The position numbers were made by a program, and so were the translations under genes. This document shows, in pieces, positions 35,455-48,284 of a DNA stretch of 64,000 nucleotides; the first letter of the stretch is position 1; every line of letters begins with the position of its first letter. A model generated the notes under the pieces. That model was given only the letters and a program-made list of their open reading frames with translations. It did no database searches and was not told the DNA's origin. The stretch is from Pachypanchax playfairii (Eukaryota > Chordata > Actinopteri > Cyprinodontiformes > Aplocheilidae), in the NCBI GenBank assembly GCA_006937955.1, contig SSNP01000138.1, positions 692,803 to 756,802 on the forward strand. Reading direction: 5' to 3'.

Positions 35455-35737
35455 GTGTGTTTTGGTATCCTTTTGGGGACCGTCCATTGACTTCCATTGA
35501 TTTTAGTAACTAGATTTATACCTAACCCAAACCCTTTTACTAACCTTAACCATTACTGATCTATAACTAACCCTAAGACTAACTAAAACTCTATTCACAC
35601 CATACCTATAAACCTAACCCCTAACCCTAAAAAGGGGAGTCCCCCCCATGGGGACCAGGCTTCGGTCCCCACAAGAACCCTCGGACCCCAGAAAGATAGT
35701 AAAAGTCAGGAAACGGGTCCCCAGGAGGTCAGAAATA

Positions 35738-35806
<69 letters not shown>

Positions 35807-36092
35807 GTGTGTTTTGGTATCCTTTTGGGGACCGTCCATTGACTTCCATTGATTTTAGTAACTAGATTTATACCTAACCCAAACCCTTTTACTAACCTTA
35901 ACCATTACTGATCTATAACTAACCCTAAGACTAACTAAAACTCTATTCACACCATACCTATAAACCTAACCCCTAACCCTAAAAAGGGGAGTCCCCCCCA
36001 TGGGGACCAGGCTTCGGTCCCCACAAGAACCCTCGGACCCCAGAAAGATAGTAAAAGTCAGGAAACGGGTCCCCAGGAGGTCAGAAATACAA

Positions 36093-36159
<67 letters not shown>

Positions 36160-36445
36160 GTGTGTTTTGGTATCCTTTTGGGGACCGTCCATTGACTTCC
36201 ATTGATTTTAGTAACTAGATTTATACCTAACCCAAACCCTTTTACTAACCTTAACCATTACTGATCTATAACTAACCCTAAGACTAACTAAAACTCTATT
36301 CACACCATACCTATAAACCTAACCCCTAACCCTAAAAAGGGGAGTCCCCCCCATGGGGACCAGGCTTCGGTCCCCACAAGAACCCTCGGACCCCAGAAAG
36401 ATAGTAAAAGTCAGGAAACGGGTCCCCAGGAGGTCAGAAATACAA

Positions 36446-36489
<44 letters not shown>

Positions 36490-36775
36490 GTGTGTTTTGG
36501 TATCCTTTTGGGGACCGTCCATTGACTTCCATTGATTTTAGTAACTAGATTTATACCTAACCCAAACCCTTTTACTAACCTTAACCATTACTGATCTATA
36601 ACTAACCCTAAGACTAACTAAAACTCTATTCACACCATACCTATAAACCTAACCCCTAACCCTAAAAAGGGGAGTCCCCCCCATGGGGACCAGGCTTCGG
36701 TCCCCACAAGAACCCTCGGACCCCAGAAAGATAGTAAAAGTCAGGAAACGGGTCCCCAGGAGGTCAGAAATACAA

Positions 36776-36814
<39 letters not shown>
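35052..36814 (-). repeat. Tandem array B: five ~290-bp bodies joined by CA tracts
   Basis: Bodies occupy about 35113-35403, 35453-35742, 35806-36096, 36159-36449 and 36489-36780, with CA tracts of about 35 to 65 bp between and around them. They are the reverse complement of the array A bodies. They agree with one another but differ from array A at fixed positions, for example GGGGACCCGTTT versus GAGGACCAGTTT and AGTAAAAGG versus AGGAAAAGG. The array sits inside predicted id4 intron 2. Reading frames here are CA-repeat artefacts. Confidence 0.95.
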
Positions 36815-36817
<3 letters not shown>

Positions 36818-37062
36818 CTCACTGTGTCACATGTTTCTCAGTCAGTTTCATTCCAGCTTCAGGGCAGGCTTTAGAACCAGATTTATAAGCCTGAATCCAG
36901 ACACACCTGAATGGGGTTAAAGTCTGAAACTCTCTCAGAGTCTCTCTTGAGACTCCTGGTTGCCTTTTCCAGGCCTTTCCCAGCAGTTTAAGGAGTGCTG
37001 TGGTTGTTGTTTGACTGGGTTTGTTTTGGGTTGTTGATCAAGCATGGCCTCTGTTTTGTTGA

Positions 37063-37079
37063 TGGCGCCAGTCAGTCTG
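37063..37079 (+). promoter_or_regulatory. BMP response element, TGGCGCC-N5-GTCTG (downstream)
   Basis: A second perfect copy: TGGCGCC, spacer AGTCA, GTCTG. It lies about 55 bp before the predicted acceptor of the 3'-UTR exon, in the short non-repetitive part of intron 2. It could be a downstream BMP enhancer of id4. The spacer sequence differs from that of the upstream site, while both halves and the 5-bp spacing are the same. Confidence 0.65.
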
Positions 37080-37133
37080 GAGCTCTGCAGCTCACCCCCC
37101 TTCCTCCCTTGCCTGTATTCATCCCCTCCACAG

Positions 37134-39090
37134 GTGTGCAGGCTGCGCAGAGGCGCTCCAAAGCCGGCAGCAAAGCTTCGCCAGGGACTCACATCCAACT
37201 GGAGGCACAATCACACAGGGATTGCAAAACCGCTATAGGAGGAATTAACCCAAGTAAAATCACGACTCATATTCACCATTTTTTGGGTTCCAGTCAACAC
37301 GGACTCATGTGTAAACATCTCTCTCTCTCTCTCTCTCTCTCTCTCCTGTTGAAGTCACTTTTGTTTGTTGCATCATTTTCGTCTTAAAAGATTCAAATAT
37401 TTAATTCACACTCAGACAAGTTTTTCACTGCTGGAAATCATTTTCAACAACTATTAAAAATAAGTTTGTGAACTGTGCTTACAAAGTAACTAAACCAGTT
37501 TAAAGCTTTACTAAACTGAGAAAATTGTTGCATATGTTTTGAACATCTATTGTTTAAAATAGATGATTTGTGTTGAAAAGAGATATCGTCCCTGGTATCT
37601 TAAAGCATTTGCTACTGTAAAGAAGGAGAATTCTGATTCGAGACAATTTAGATTGTAAATATAGAGACACAAATGTTCTATAAAGGTATGTGAAAGGAAG
37701 TCTTATATGCTTAAAATAGACTACTGCAATTATAAGATATTTTTTATTAAAACCCTCTTGTCTTTTTTTCAGTAATGTAAATATTGTGTTTCCACTTTGG
37801 TGAATGAAGATGTGTATGCTCTGCAAATAACGTCCTCACATGATGATTATATCAGTAAACTCCTTGCAGTGTTTTTTAAATAGTTTAAAATGTAGCATGT
37901 CAGGCTCCATGAGGAGATGATGAATGTGCACTGAAGCAGGCCTCTGTGTAGAAATGTGCTAGAGTTTAACACAAGCTCTTTGATTATTTGCCCTCTTCAG
38001 CTTTCTCTTTAATTATTTTGTACTTATTAACTATGACAACTTTGACCTGCTGGAAGAAAAGAAACTGCTCGATGTGCTTTTCAGAAAAAAAAAGCGATTT
38101 GATTCTGTGAAGCTGCACTCGTGTTAAAAATTAAATCTAAGAGCACTTCAGATTGTGTTGACTATGTGGTACTAAAAAACAAAAATCCCCCCCGCAGCAC
38201 AGTGTCTCTGTTAAACTGCTGCAGTTGGAGCTTCTCCTTCAGAAGTTAATGACTAACACTAAGGAAATGATTAAACTTTGGTTATGAATTGCTGAATTCC
38301 TGTATTTGTACATTAAGAGGTCATTCTTTTGGACATGCAGTGTTTTTAGGTATCTGAAATGATTTCTGTGTTGGGATGACATCAGCTGTTATTAATGTAA
38401 AGAAAGCTTTTAATTTTCATGACATTCAACACCGAATTTACCTCACCACCCTCCTGCCAATGCAAGAGGGCACTTGTACATTTCTGTCAGCTGCACTGTT
38501 CAACTTGACCACTGGCTTGTGAGGAGTTGTCAAAACAATTAAAATTTCCAGGAAGACTTGTGTCGTCTCACGTTTTGTCTCGGTCGTATCGGTTCCAACG
38601 CCAACACAGCGGTTTCACACCGTTTGCCACATTCACTCATATTCATGCAGGAGAAAGAGGCTGAAGTTGTTTCTCCTTCCTTTAAGCCTTCAAACCTGCT
38701 TTACGGGATCTGAAGATCGAACCTTTTGTTTTCTGACTTCTTAATTCCATCGTACACATGACACACAAGGCTGGGCTGTCCTATGTACACATACTTATAT
38801 TTGTATTGTCAGGATTAATGTGGCCGTTGTCCTGTTGTTGCTGATAGCAGGAAATACTTCATTCAAATATTTCAGGTGTTTTTCTCTTTTACATTATTTA
38901 TCCATATTAATATAATTATGCAGCGTGACTGAGATGTTGCATGACTGAACAGATCAAAGTTCTATTTTCATTCTGCAGAAAGACATTTTTTTATTTTTTT
39001 AATTGCAAAGAAAATAATTCTCCAATGTGTTTGTAAAATAAAATAAAAACTGCCGTACAAATGGATGGAATAAAGAAAATTTAAAGCTCA
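37134..39090 (+). other. id4: Predicted id4 3'-UTR exon 3
   Basis: The region begins with a moderately GC-rich segment (GCTGCGCAGAGGCGCTCC onward) after a strong acceptor, becomes AT-rich with ATTTA words, and ends near several AATAAA signals (about 39037-39047 and 39069-39074). The resulting ~1.95 kb UTR would give an mRNA of about 2.6 kb, reasonable for ID4. It contains a CT tract at 37319-37347. The 130-codon open frame over its start is not thought to be coding. Confidence 0.5.
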
Positions 39091-39109
39091 ATTGCAAAAA
39101 TTTGGGCCT

Positions 39110-42025
39110 TTAAAAAAAAAAAAAAAGCTAATATTTTTGGAGCGTTCCAGTTTGGAGGCCTTTCATGAAACATCAGAGAAAAGCATAATTTATATTTGCA
39201 GGAGCTTTTAATGGAAACAACTGGATATTTGTAATGTCTATGACACTAAAAAAATTTGAAATATTTGCAAATTATCAAGCTAATACTCTGAAGCATCTAA
39301 AAAATAAAAACTTAAAACAGTATGTAGATATTTTATCTCTTTATTGCTGTTTGGGTTTCTACCCCCAGCAGTAAGCTACATGGGGGCAGCTCTGCAGTTT
39401 TTCCCACAATGCTGCAGATATTTCTTGCAAACACATCGACCCTTGTTTAGCTGTCACAGCATCAACTTACTGAGTGCGGGTTAAAGTGGCAGTTTGACAT
39501 CAACAAGCTTGGAGACTGAGGGGCCCTATAGGTGCTACAGACAGGTTTCAGACAGCAACCCCCCCCCCCTCCTATGTGGACAGCTGAGGAGTAGCAGTCC
39601 ATGCAGGCCACCTGCGTGTGTGTTTATAGTCCACAGAAAGAGAACCTGCCCTCGATGCCCTTGACAAACACTGTCCTTGTGATGTGAAATGTGAGTGTGT
39701 CGGTCTGCATGTGAGTGAAAAAGCATTAAAGAAAAGAAAAATGTGTTAAAACAGTCTGAGAGTTAGACCTTCCTGAGATTATCTCACAGAGGCCTAACAG
39801 TTCACACCATGACTGCTCCGTTGTTTACGGCACTGATGCATTTTCTTGCAGAAAATACTTCATAGATAGATTCAGAGTTACAGTTTAGCTAAACCCGGTT
39901 CATGCAAGAACCATTTTGTTTTATCAGGTACTGAGACAGAGTCTGTGAAAACCATTTTTCTCAAACACTTTTTGGCAGAAAATATCTGATTCATCATTTA
40001 CAAAATGTTAAAACTTGTGAAATGTGTAAAATGTTCAATTCATTTGAAGTAACAAATAATAATGACACAGTTTTACATTTACGTAAACATTTCTTTATTA
40101 GTTTGGATCTTTTGACATTTAAAAAGGTTTTTCTTGCAGCTGCAGCGTTACGGTTGCAGAACCAGAACCGGAGCTACATGCGTTGACCCAAAAACAACAG
40201 ACTTCTCATCTCTGTTCTTACTTTATTTATTTTCTGAAACGTGTCAAATCACATTTTCTCCTTTTTAACAACATCCTGCATAATTCCAGCATCTGAACTT
40301 TAAGATTTCCCTTCAGTGTTTTGGGGAGTTTGTGTGTAGCAGCAGTTCAAGAATCTCACAGAGATTTTACAAACTTCTCCATCCAAATTGAACAAATGAT
40401 TTGGATTTTCAGTGTCTATGTCCTCCCCGTCTCCGTGTCCAGATCATGGAGAGCATCACATCCTGTTTGATAAGAAGCCCGTGACTAACTGGTTGGGCTA
40501 CACTCAGAACTATTGACCCTATTGAGATCAATAATCCACAGTCTTTCACACACTCCTCTAGGTGAGGTTACCTCAATATACTGAATAAAAAGGAAAAACA
40601 ATCAGGAGGGATTTTCCTCATAGAAACAGAAACAGCCTCTAATTTCTCAAATATGTACAACACACCATGACACAAACACTAAACAAGCAGGCTCACCATC
40701 GCCTCTGCCTTGAATTAACCTTCTGCGTGTGTTAAACTGCAATAACAGGTTTAGCCGCAGTGTCTCGCCTCCTTTTCTCCCTGATTTAACTTCACATTAC
40801 AGAGTTCCACGGGGGCCTATATCCTTGCGTGTTAATCACTGCTCTTCCCGGCACACAGAGAAATATATGGTGGGTGCTTGCAGAGGAACAGTAGAGGACA
40901 AAAACGTGCTCGCTCTTGGACACTACTTGATTACAGACTAATTGGTCTAGAGTGATTAAATATCTCATGCTTCTTGCTAATTGCAGCTATTTAAAGCAGC
41001 TATTAACTTAAAATCCCTGCCACCAACAGCCGTTTACTCATAAACAAAATCTGAGATCCAGCAATTCAACCTGTTTCTTTCAGAGGAAAAGGAGCTTCGT
41101 GCTGCTGCAAGACTTCACACAACATCCTAAAAAATAAGAGTCCATTTTTTATTCCTTAAACTGTGTTTGAGATGGATTAAAAAATGGTGGAATTAGGAGA
41201 ATCGTCAGTTTTGACCAACAAACAAGGATCTTAAATACTAATAGAAAATTAACTTTAATTATTCACCTTTATATTATTATTTTTCCAATTGTAGAAGTGT
41301 GTTAATGATTTAAAATAAAATGTTTTCTCATATTAGATAAAAATGATGGGGACTTTTTGAGACACTTGAAGCGGAGACACTCGGGAGTGTTTATGTGATG
41401 TGATCATGGAATGACCATTAAACGCTGCAGAGTTTCCACCCACCAGTTTAGCTCCAGTCAAAGACACTTCCAGCTGAAGGGGAGGGAAGTCGGTGGGTGC
41501 AGGGGAGGAAAAACAGGGTTAAAAGGTGTAAGAGGGTGTGAAGGAGGGAGGACTTGGCAGCACCAGTACCAACCCTGGCTCCAGGGAGACGAGCGATGAA
41601 TTACAAAAATGAGATCTCAGACAAATGCCAAGCTTTGCAAAGAGCAGAGAGAATAGCTGCTCAGCCCCAAGAGAACCCAGAGATTAGAGAGGGGGAACCC
41701 AGAGGCTGCCAAGCCCCTTACAGGATCTGTGCATGGCATCGGGACAACAAGCATGTCACAAAACAGGACCCTGAGGTTCAGCCACCAGACTGCCAATATG
41801 CTGATGAAAATACCAACACTGCATGAGAGCAGAAGGGCTCCAACCAGCACAAATCAAACAGCTTCCTGTTCATGAAATGAACTTTATTAATGAAGCTGCA
41901 GCATCTCTTTGTGTTTTCTATGAACACGTTTTGTTGAGGTTTAAACAGTCGGTCAGTTTAAATCTACTCTACACACACAGGACATATAGAGAACTGTGTT
42001 TCTCTCAGCCTGTGTTAAAAATATG
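39110..42025. other. Gene-free stretch downstream of id4
   Basis: AT-rich with an A run at 39112-39126 and a C run near 39559. No exon or repeat family was recognised. A GC-richer patch at 41400-41830 has open frames on both strands without any known domain. Confidence 0.45.
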
Positions 42026-42029
42026 AAAT

Positions 42030-42345
42030 GAATGGGACAAAATAAAAAGACAAGTATTTATGAGTGGCAATAAGGCACAGCAGGTATAAATATGTCATAT
42101 AAATGGAAATATGAAAGTAAATATATTGCAGTTATGAAATTAAATTGTCCTAAAATGTTGATTGTGTTAAAGTTGCAGCGTCAAACAGTCTGATGCTGGT
42201 ATAGATCTGGTATTAGAGGGGGGTCATGGTCCAGCAGAGGGCGGGGGGCTGAGCCTCCTGACAGCCTGGTGGATGAGGTCCGAGTCTGCTGGTTCTGGAC
42301 TGAAGACGCCGTGTGATGGGGGATTTTTGAGCATGGGCTGCTTTC
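42030..42345 (-). repeat. Possible LINE-derived dispersed repeat fragment
   Basis: AAACAGTCTGATGCTGGTAT and CTGAGCCTCCTGACAGCCTG followed by GAGTCTGCTGGTTCTGGACTG resemble a common fish repeat segment (CTTCCTGACAGCCTGATGGA type). It is diverged; orientation and class are uncertain. Confidence 0.4.
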
Positions 42346-43575
42346 ATGATGCAGCCGCCGTACAGTGATGCTAATATAAAGGTCTCTCCTGAGAAGTATT
42401 TAAATCAGTACTTTTAAATGTGTAATGCAAATATTATCTGTGTCAATATTTCAACATGTGTGAGACAAATAACTCATAAATGAATATCAATAATAAATGT
42501 AATAATTAAAGAATTATTTCAAACACTTTTTTAATGTAAAAGAAAGACGTGCTGCATTGAGGACAGCATCTCATATGACAGTTCATCAAGCAAAAACAAA
42601 AAAAAAAAAAAACAAGGAACAATTAAAATAACTTTATTGTAAAAATGATTAAATACATTCAGTTGGTCAGTTTCCTGTTTTAAATGTGAAACCCTCCTTT
42701 TGTGTCATAATAAGGTACAAACATTATCTCACTTATTGCTCCTGAATCAACTCGGACATGAATGAAAACAAAATGGAGTTGAAGATATTTTTGATAGTAA
42801 GTACAGCTGGATTATAAACTTTAAACATCAGTTACAGAAATACAACTGTACAAGTGCTGTTAGAAATGTAAATAATGACAATGCTTTTTATTCTGCAGCA
42901 GTAAATATATGCAAAGTATGTATAGAGGCTTTAATAACCACGAAAAATTCCTTGTATGTCTTTCGATTTAGAGCTGAACAGACTCGTTCTTCATGCATAC
43001 AGAAAATCTTAGCTGTTCATTTAAAATTCTTTAATATATTTAATATTTACATGAAAAGTTGTATTTTTAGAGCTTAAACCTGTTTATTTGCTATTCTATA
43101 AAGTTTAAAATAAACAAACATGATGAAATACAGTTTTTAATCTTGACTGATGTCTATGAGAGATGAATGTGTCATCGTCTCTGAGCTGCTCACCATCCAT
43201 CCCAGGTTGGCGCCACTTACTCCTCCATTCCTGACATTACTCTGCTCAGAGTGACGGAGACGTTACAACAACTGGATCATGTTTCTCTGATGATGCTGCG
43301 TGTGCTGAATATGTGCATCCTGTAAAATCCCAGGGATAGAAAAGAAAAACCAGCTGATCATTTCACAGATGAAATGAGGAAAAACATAAATAAAAATAAG
43401 TTATTTTTGATCATTTTGCAGAAAAACTATGTCAACAGTGTCATAATGAAAATCTAATAGAACCAAATTCTGAATGACCCAAAAAACATAATATAAGTAC
43501 AGTATAAGATATAAGTAGAGTTTAACACTGCAGCCATGAAGAGTAGGCAGAACAGTTTCCATGTGGTGCAAGGAG
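42346..43575. other. Gene-free stretch
   Basis: AT-rich sequence with A runs near 42597-42612. No exon is recognised. Confidence 0.5.
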
Positions 43576-43582
43576 CTGGAGG

Positions 43583-43653
43583 AGCAGGTGAGTCCAGGTG
43601 AGTCCAGGAGGTGAGTCAAGGTGAGTCCAGGTGAGTCCCGGTGAGTCCCGGTG
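43583..43653 (+). repeat. 10-bp minisatellite (GGTGAGTCCA)n
   Basis: Seven or so copies of GGTGAGTCCA with CCAAGG, CCAGGA and CCCG variants. Each unit carries GGTGAGT, a consensus splice donor word. Confidence 0.85.
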
Positions 43654-43924
43654 AATATGGGGTTATGGATGAGAGAGTGTGAGGCAGAAGTTCACATGAG
43701 GGATTTCTAGATCCTGAGTATCGTCAGCAGGACGGACCGTCTCATGTATAACACAAGGATAGTCCAGGTAAGAATTCTCTCAGTTTAAAGATGTTGAAGC
43801 TCATCAGAAGTTTCCGTCACCAGGAGGAATCATCATCTTTCTTTCAGTATCAGGAGAAAGTTTTCCTTCTGGCAGGAAGTTGAACTTCACACCAAGAAAA
43901 TACAAATTGCAATCTTACAGAATT

Positions 43925-43995
43925 TTAGTGTGAAGCACTTTGGGGGTCGTAGGACCTAATTAAAGCGCTATACAAGTGCACGCCATTTACCATTT
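43925..43995 (+). repeat. SINE 3' tail fragment
   Basis: GTGTGAAGCACTTTGGGGGT, then TTAAAGCGCTATACAAGTGC and ACGCCATTTACCATTTA is the tail of the tRNA-derived SINE seen in fuller form at 63.3 kb. The head is missing. Confidence 0.7.
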
Positions 43996-43999
43996 ATCA

Positions 44000-44805
44000 G
44001 AGCTCCTTGTGGAAAAAGCAAATGTATTTTGCACATAATTCCTGTTGGACAAGCTGCCAGACAGGACGGGTTACAACTTTAAAATAAAAGGTAATGTTTA
44101 CTGTCTGTCGTATCTGTGTCACTCTATAGCAACATGCTTTAAACTACGTGTGTTCAAATTGCCTGATTCTGGATCTGGTAAAATAACATGAAGTCATTTT
44201 ATGTTTGTTATGTATCTCTCACCTGTCGTGTTCATGCACTTTAATTTTAATCTTAATTTGTTTATTATTTTCACAATAAGTTGGAAGTTCATGTTGACTG
44301 AGTTGTTTGAGAACTTCATTGTGATTGTGGAACATGTAGTTTTATTAAACTGGACACTGGATTCTAGTGTGAACATTGAAGCTAAAACAAGATTCAGTCA
44401 CTTTTTCTATTTGATTTGGAATTAATTAATTAATCTTACAAGCCCAGGTAGGTCGGTAATGTTCCAAAAGGTGAACATCAGAGGAGACCAGAAGATCCAT
44501 TACCTGAGAGCTCTGTTGTATTTGAGTGCTTTTCTCTTTTTATTTGAGGGTTTTTAATCAAATTCATCATTTTTTGGCTGTTATTATTCTGTGGATTTCT
44601 GGATGGAGGCTGAAACAGGAATATAAATAAACTCATACTAATTTAACTTCAGAGAAAGATGATAATCCCCCCCCACCCCCCCGCCACCACTCCATCCCAC
44701 ACCCACACTTGCAAAAGAAGAAAAAACATTGATTCACTATTTACTCGCTTGTAATATATTCCAGTGAAAATATCTTTATAGTCTCAGTTTATAGTGTTGC
44801 ATTGA
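44000..44805. other. Gene-free stretch
   Basis: AT-rich; C-rich runs at about 44668-44700. No exon or element was recognised. Confidence 0.5.
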
Positions 44806-44809
44806 TGAT

Positions 44810-44905
44810 TCAACCCAATCGACTGGTTCCTAAGATAATAAATCTTTATTAATCACAATTTCATAACTTTGAAATGTTTTTATTCTGATACTTTATAAAT
44901 AAAAC
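44810..44905 (+). repeat. L2-type LINE 3' tail
   Basis: GATTCAACCCAATCGACTGG and TTCCTAAGATAATAAA match the tail of the LINE ending at 29.29 kb (ATTCAACCCAATCAACTGGTT), followed by CTTTATAAATAAAACTAAA. Only the tail is present. Confidence 0.7.
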
Positions 44906-47745
44906 TAAACTGAGTTCCTGTGGGGCGTCGGTCTTCAGGTTAGAGCAACGTTTTCATGTCCCACATCTTGTTGCATGTTTTCCACCAGCTTTTTGAAATA
45001 GTTATATTTAATGTAGAAACTGTCGAACTTTAAATATGAGAAATCCTTTATTTTCCAAAGCCTTGAAAAAATGTGAATCCTCCCTGAACACGAACATTTC
45101 ATCTGCAGCTGAATGAATTGTTACAACACTATGTCCACTATAATAAAAATGAAGTGCATCATTAGTAATTTCTTACCAGTACTTGTAAATGTGAGTGAAG
45201 ACAACATGTCGGGTGAGTACGCCGGACTTAAAGACGAGACGAGACTCACGTCTCTTCTCACTCCAAAAACAGTAAATGTCAGCACCCAAAAACGAGGCGG
45301 TCTCACTACAGAACAGCAACAGTAGATGGAGAAGCATTCATTGTTTGGAGGGGACGTTACACGTTATGTTATGTTTAAATGTGAAATGCTGTTTATTCTA
45401 AAATCAGATTAAATCCAGAATCTAATTAGAACCAGATTTGTTCTAACTGCAGAAACAAACTACAAAATATTCCTAAATTATTAGTTGCTGTTTTACTGAA
45501 TGAAGACAACAAATGTAACACTTTATCTTCTGATATTTTCTAACATCATCAGAAGCTTTCCATATTGAATCTTATTTTGAAAGGTATCAACTTTATGAAT
45601 AATTAAATAATTTAGTGGAGGTAATAAATTAATGGACAATTCTAAATTAAAATGAATCCAACTTTCATTATCTCAGTTCATGATGATTTCAGGCATCCAC
45701 ACGCAGCTTCATTATGACACATTGAACGATTTACTAATAAACAAAATAAATAAAACCAGCTGACAGCTATTATGTTGTCTCTGTTCTATCAGCTGTTATT
45801 ACTGACATATCCCCAAATAAACAAGCTCAATGTGTTTTCTGCTCAAATAGTACTTTCTAAAACATTAGAGACAAAATATTACTTCATGTGCTTCACAAAT
45901 ACAAATACTGGTTTACAATCCTAATACTTAATGGATTATTTCATGGAATAACAGTGTGTAAAATGAGCTTCAGCTCCAAGAAGCTTCACATCCGTCCAAA
46001 CGTCTTTTTTCTTTCTTCTTTGATGCTCGTGGTTTAGAATTCTGCCACAAGATGGAAAATCTGCTTGAAACTTGATCACAATGAGACAGTGCAGCCCATG
46101 TAATCCCCCCCAATATGTTTCCATATATTTATTAAGCCATTGATTAGAGAAATGCTGTCATCTAGTTGGCAGCGATTAGGCTGGTGGCTTTGGCACTGAA
46201 TCAAAAACTAATTCACATGCTAATGTAGTCTAGATCAGGTCTCGCCCCTAAACCGGTTCTCCTTATTGACTTGATTCCCTGATTTGACAGATGGCCACAT
46301 TTCAGCATCACAGCCGCCTGTTTGTGTTTTGGCACGGGGCATTTGGTGGCGAGGGGTTGTCAAAGAGCCGAGGTAGGGTGGCGGTGGCGAGGATTCCCAA
46401 GCTTATGAATAAACAACAACAATCATCTAGATAAACAACAACATTATCTGGCATCTGAACCTTGACGACTAGCTATTATGGTCATTACTGTCACATTATG
46501 TGATACAGTTGGTTTTTAATTGCTCGTATTCGACATTCAAAATGGGAATGTAGGAGGATGGGTTAGTGGGGAGGGAGGGGCCTAATCTGACACTGTATCA
46601 GTTGATGCTTAATTGATTTTCCCTCCTGCTTGCCAACAACTCAGTCTATACAGTTAAATGTGCTAAAAACTATCAAAGCAGAGCGACATGAAGGCGCAAG
46701 CTGACAGAGACAAAACAGCTGAGTTTCAGAGAAAAAACAGGAGAATAAATAAACATTTCCTTGTCTCCCTTCTTCCTCCTTCTTTACACACATCTTGTTC
46801 TCACCTATTGCTCTGCTCTTTCTCCTCCCCTCTCCAGCTCTCCGTTTTCGTGCCTGGCAGCAGTCTTTCTCAGGAGAATTTCTCTGCAGTTGTGTGAGGA
46901 GAATGTGGTTGCAGTTGTGTAGTTAGGATGTGTGCTCGTGTGTGTTTTACTCTACAAGAAATGTCCCCTGGATGTGCTCATTAGCAAAACACAAGTGCAT
47001 ACGGCTCCCCAGAACAAGGCATTCTGGGTACTGCCACTGTCTATTCCAGCTGTGTGCTGCAAATAATAAACAGATTCAGACATGAACGCAGAACAGCAGA
47101 CATGTGTTCATTTATTTGGGAGGTCATTCATTGCACAATGCATTTCCTGGCTGTTAACCTAAAGCTGGTCTCTCACTGAGCTGCAGCTGTTGGTGACAAA
47201 TTTTAAACATCATTCGCAACAAATTTTCCAAAATGTCTCCCTGACCTCCCTGTTCTGTCCCTTGAATGTTGAACATATAAATTCACAAGAGAAATATTTT
47301 CTCAGAATAGTAACAGAGTTGGATCATCTGGATCTCGTCTCAAACTCTTCCCAGTTTAGTCTCTGTGAGTCACAAATGTGAAAAACAGTTAGCAATCAAA
47401 TTGCAAATAAAAAGTCTGTAAATAAATTATGACATGTTTATTATCTTTTGTGATGAGATAATTTGCACAACAGTCAGACAATAAACACTAACCAGGTTGG
47501 AGTGACAGCAGAGAGACTCAGACTCACCAGCCACTTTCTCTAGTTCATCTAGAAGGACTCTAAGGGATTTGCTGACCAGCTGGGACATATGACAATGTGT
47601 CCAACATGTAAGTCCTGGGTCTGTGTTGAGGTCTCTTCCAGGTGGGATATGGTTGAACATCTCCACTGAAAGGTGTTCAGAGAGCGTCTATACCACATGC
47701 CTGAATCTCAAAAACTAACTCCTTTTAATGCAGAGGAGCATTTCC
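44906..47745. other. Gene-free stretch, complex sequence at 46140-46580
   Basis: No exon was recognised. The part at 46140-46580 is repeat-free and complex, with homeodomain-type words (TAATTG, ATTAG, CTAATTC) and a GC-richer centre; it is a weak candidate for a conserved non-coding element. Confidence 0.35.
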
Positions 47746-47749
47746 CCTG

Positions 47750-48156
47750 TTAAAGACCAGCTCCGATGAAAATCGTGTTTTTCATGTTGTTAACATGTTC
47801 TTGTGGTATTTTTCTGATGATAGAGGACATATATTGAGAAATTTAAGCTAATTTCAGCATTCAAATTGCTGTGAATCAGCAGCAGATGCAAAAATTTGGT
47901 CTAAAACAGACTGGACTTGTGATGTCAAAAATCCACTGGGTGGGGCCACAAGCTCCTGCTCTGCTAGAGCTAGCATAAACTGATAGCTTTCAGCAACAGG
48001 GAGGGGGATCCTACTGCTACTGAGCTACTGCCGCTATGCAGAAACTATGTCCAAGAAAACTGCACAGGTTTTGTGATTTTGGGTAAAAATGCCCTAATCA
48101 TAATTTAAAGATACTAAGACACATAGCTCAAAGGATGGTCGGAGTGGGTCTTTTAA
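47750..48156. mobile_element. TTAA-bounded non-autonomous DNA element 3
   Basis: Left end TTAAAGACCAGCTCCGATGA (47750) and right end GTCGGAGTGGGTCTTTTAA (to 48156) are imperfect inverted repeats (reverse complement TTAAAAGACCCACTCCGAC). The element is 407 bp and non-coding. It looks like the fish family beginning TTAAAGACCCACTCCGATGA. It is more diverged than elements 1 and 2. Confidence 0.65.
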
Positions 48157-48284
48157 GTTCCTAACAGAGTCTGCTACAAAATATAAAATACAGTTTACAG
48201 ATGAGGATTATATTTACTAGGATAAAATGCAAAAGGTATCAAAAACCAACCATCCCTGTGAAAAACTGATTTTCCCCTGAATCG

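Larger units (their letters stand above)
34769..37133 (+). other. id4: Predicted id4 intron 2 (within the 3' UTR)
   Basis: The donor GTAAGT at 34769-34774 is a full consensus match, 18 bp after the stop, too close to trigger nonsense-mediated decay. The best acceptor by eye is the long C/T tract at 37091-37130 ending CAG at 37131-37133. From memory, ID4 in mammals also has a third, non-coding exon. The intron would be about 2.4 kb, most of it tandem array B. The acceptor choice is inferred. Confidence 0.6.

Noticed and set aside
36995..37387. 130-codon frame MLWLLFDWVC..
   Set aside because: It crosses a strong splice acceptor and a CT tract, has no domain and lies in the predicted id4 UTR region.
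41554..41826. 90-codon frame with Gln/Glu-rich sequence
   Set aside because: It has no recognisable domain or splice context, and an equally long frame lies on the other strand.
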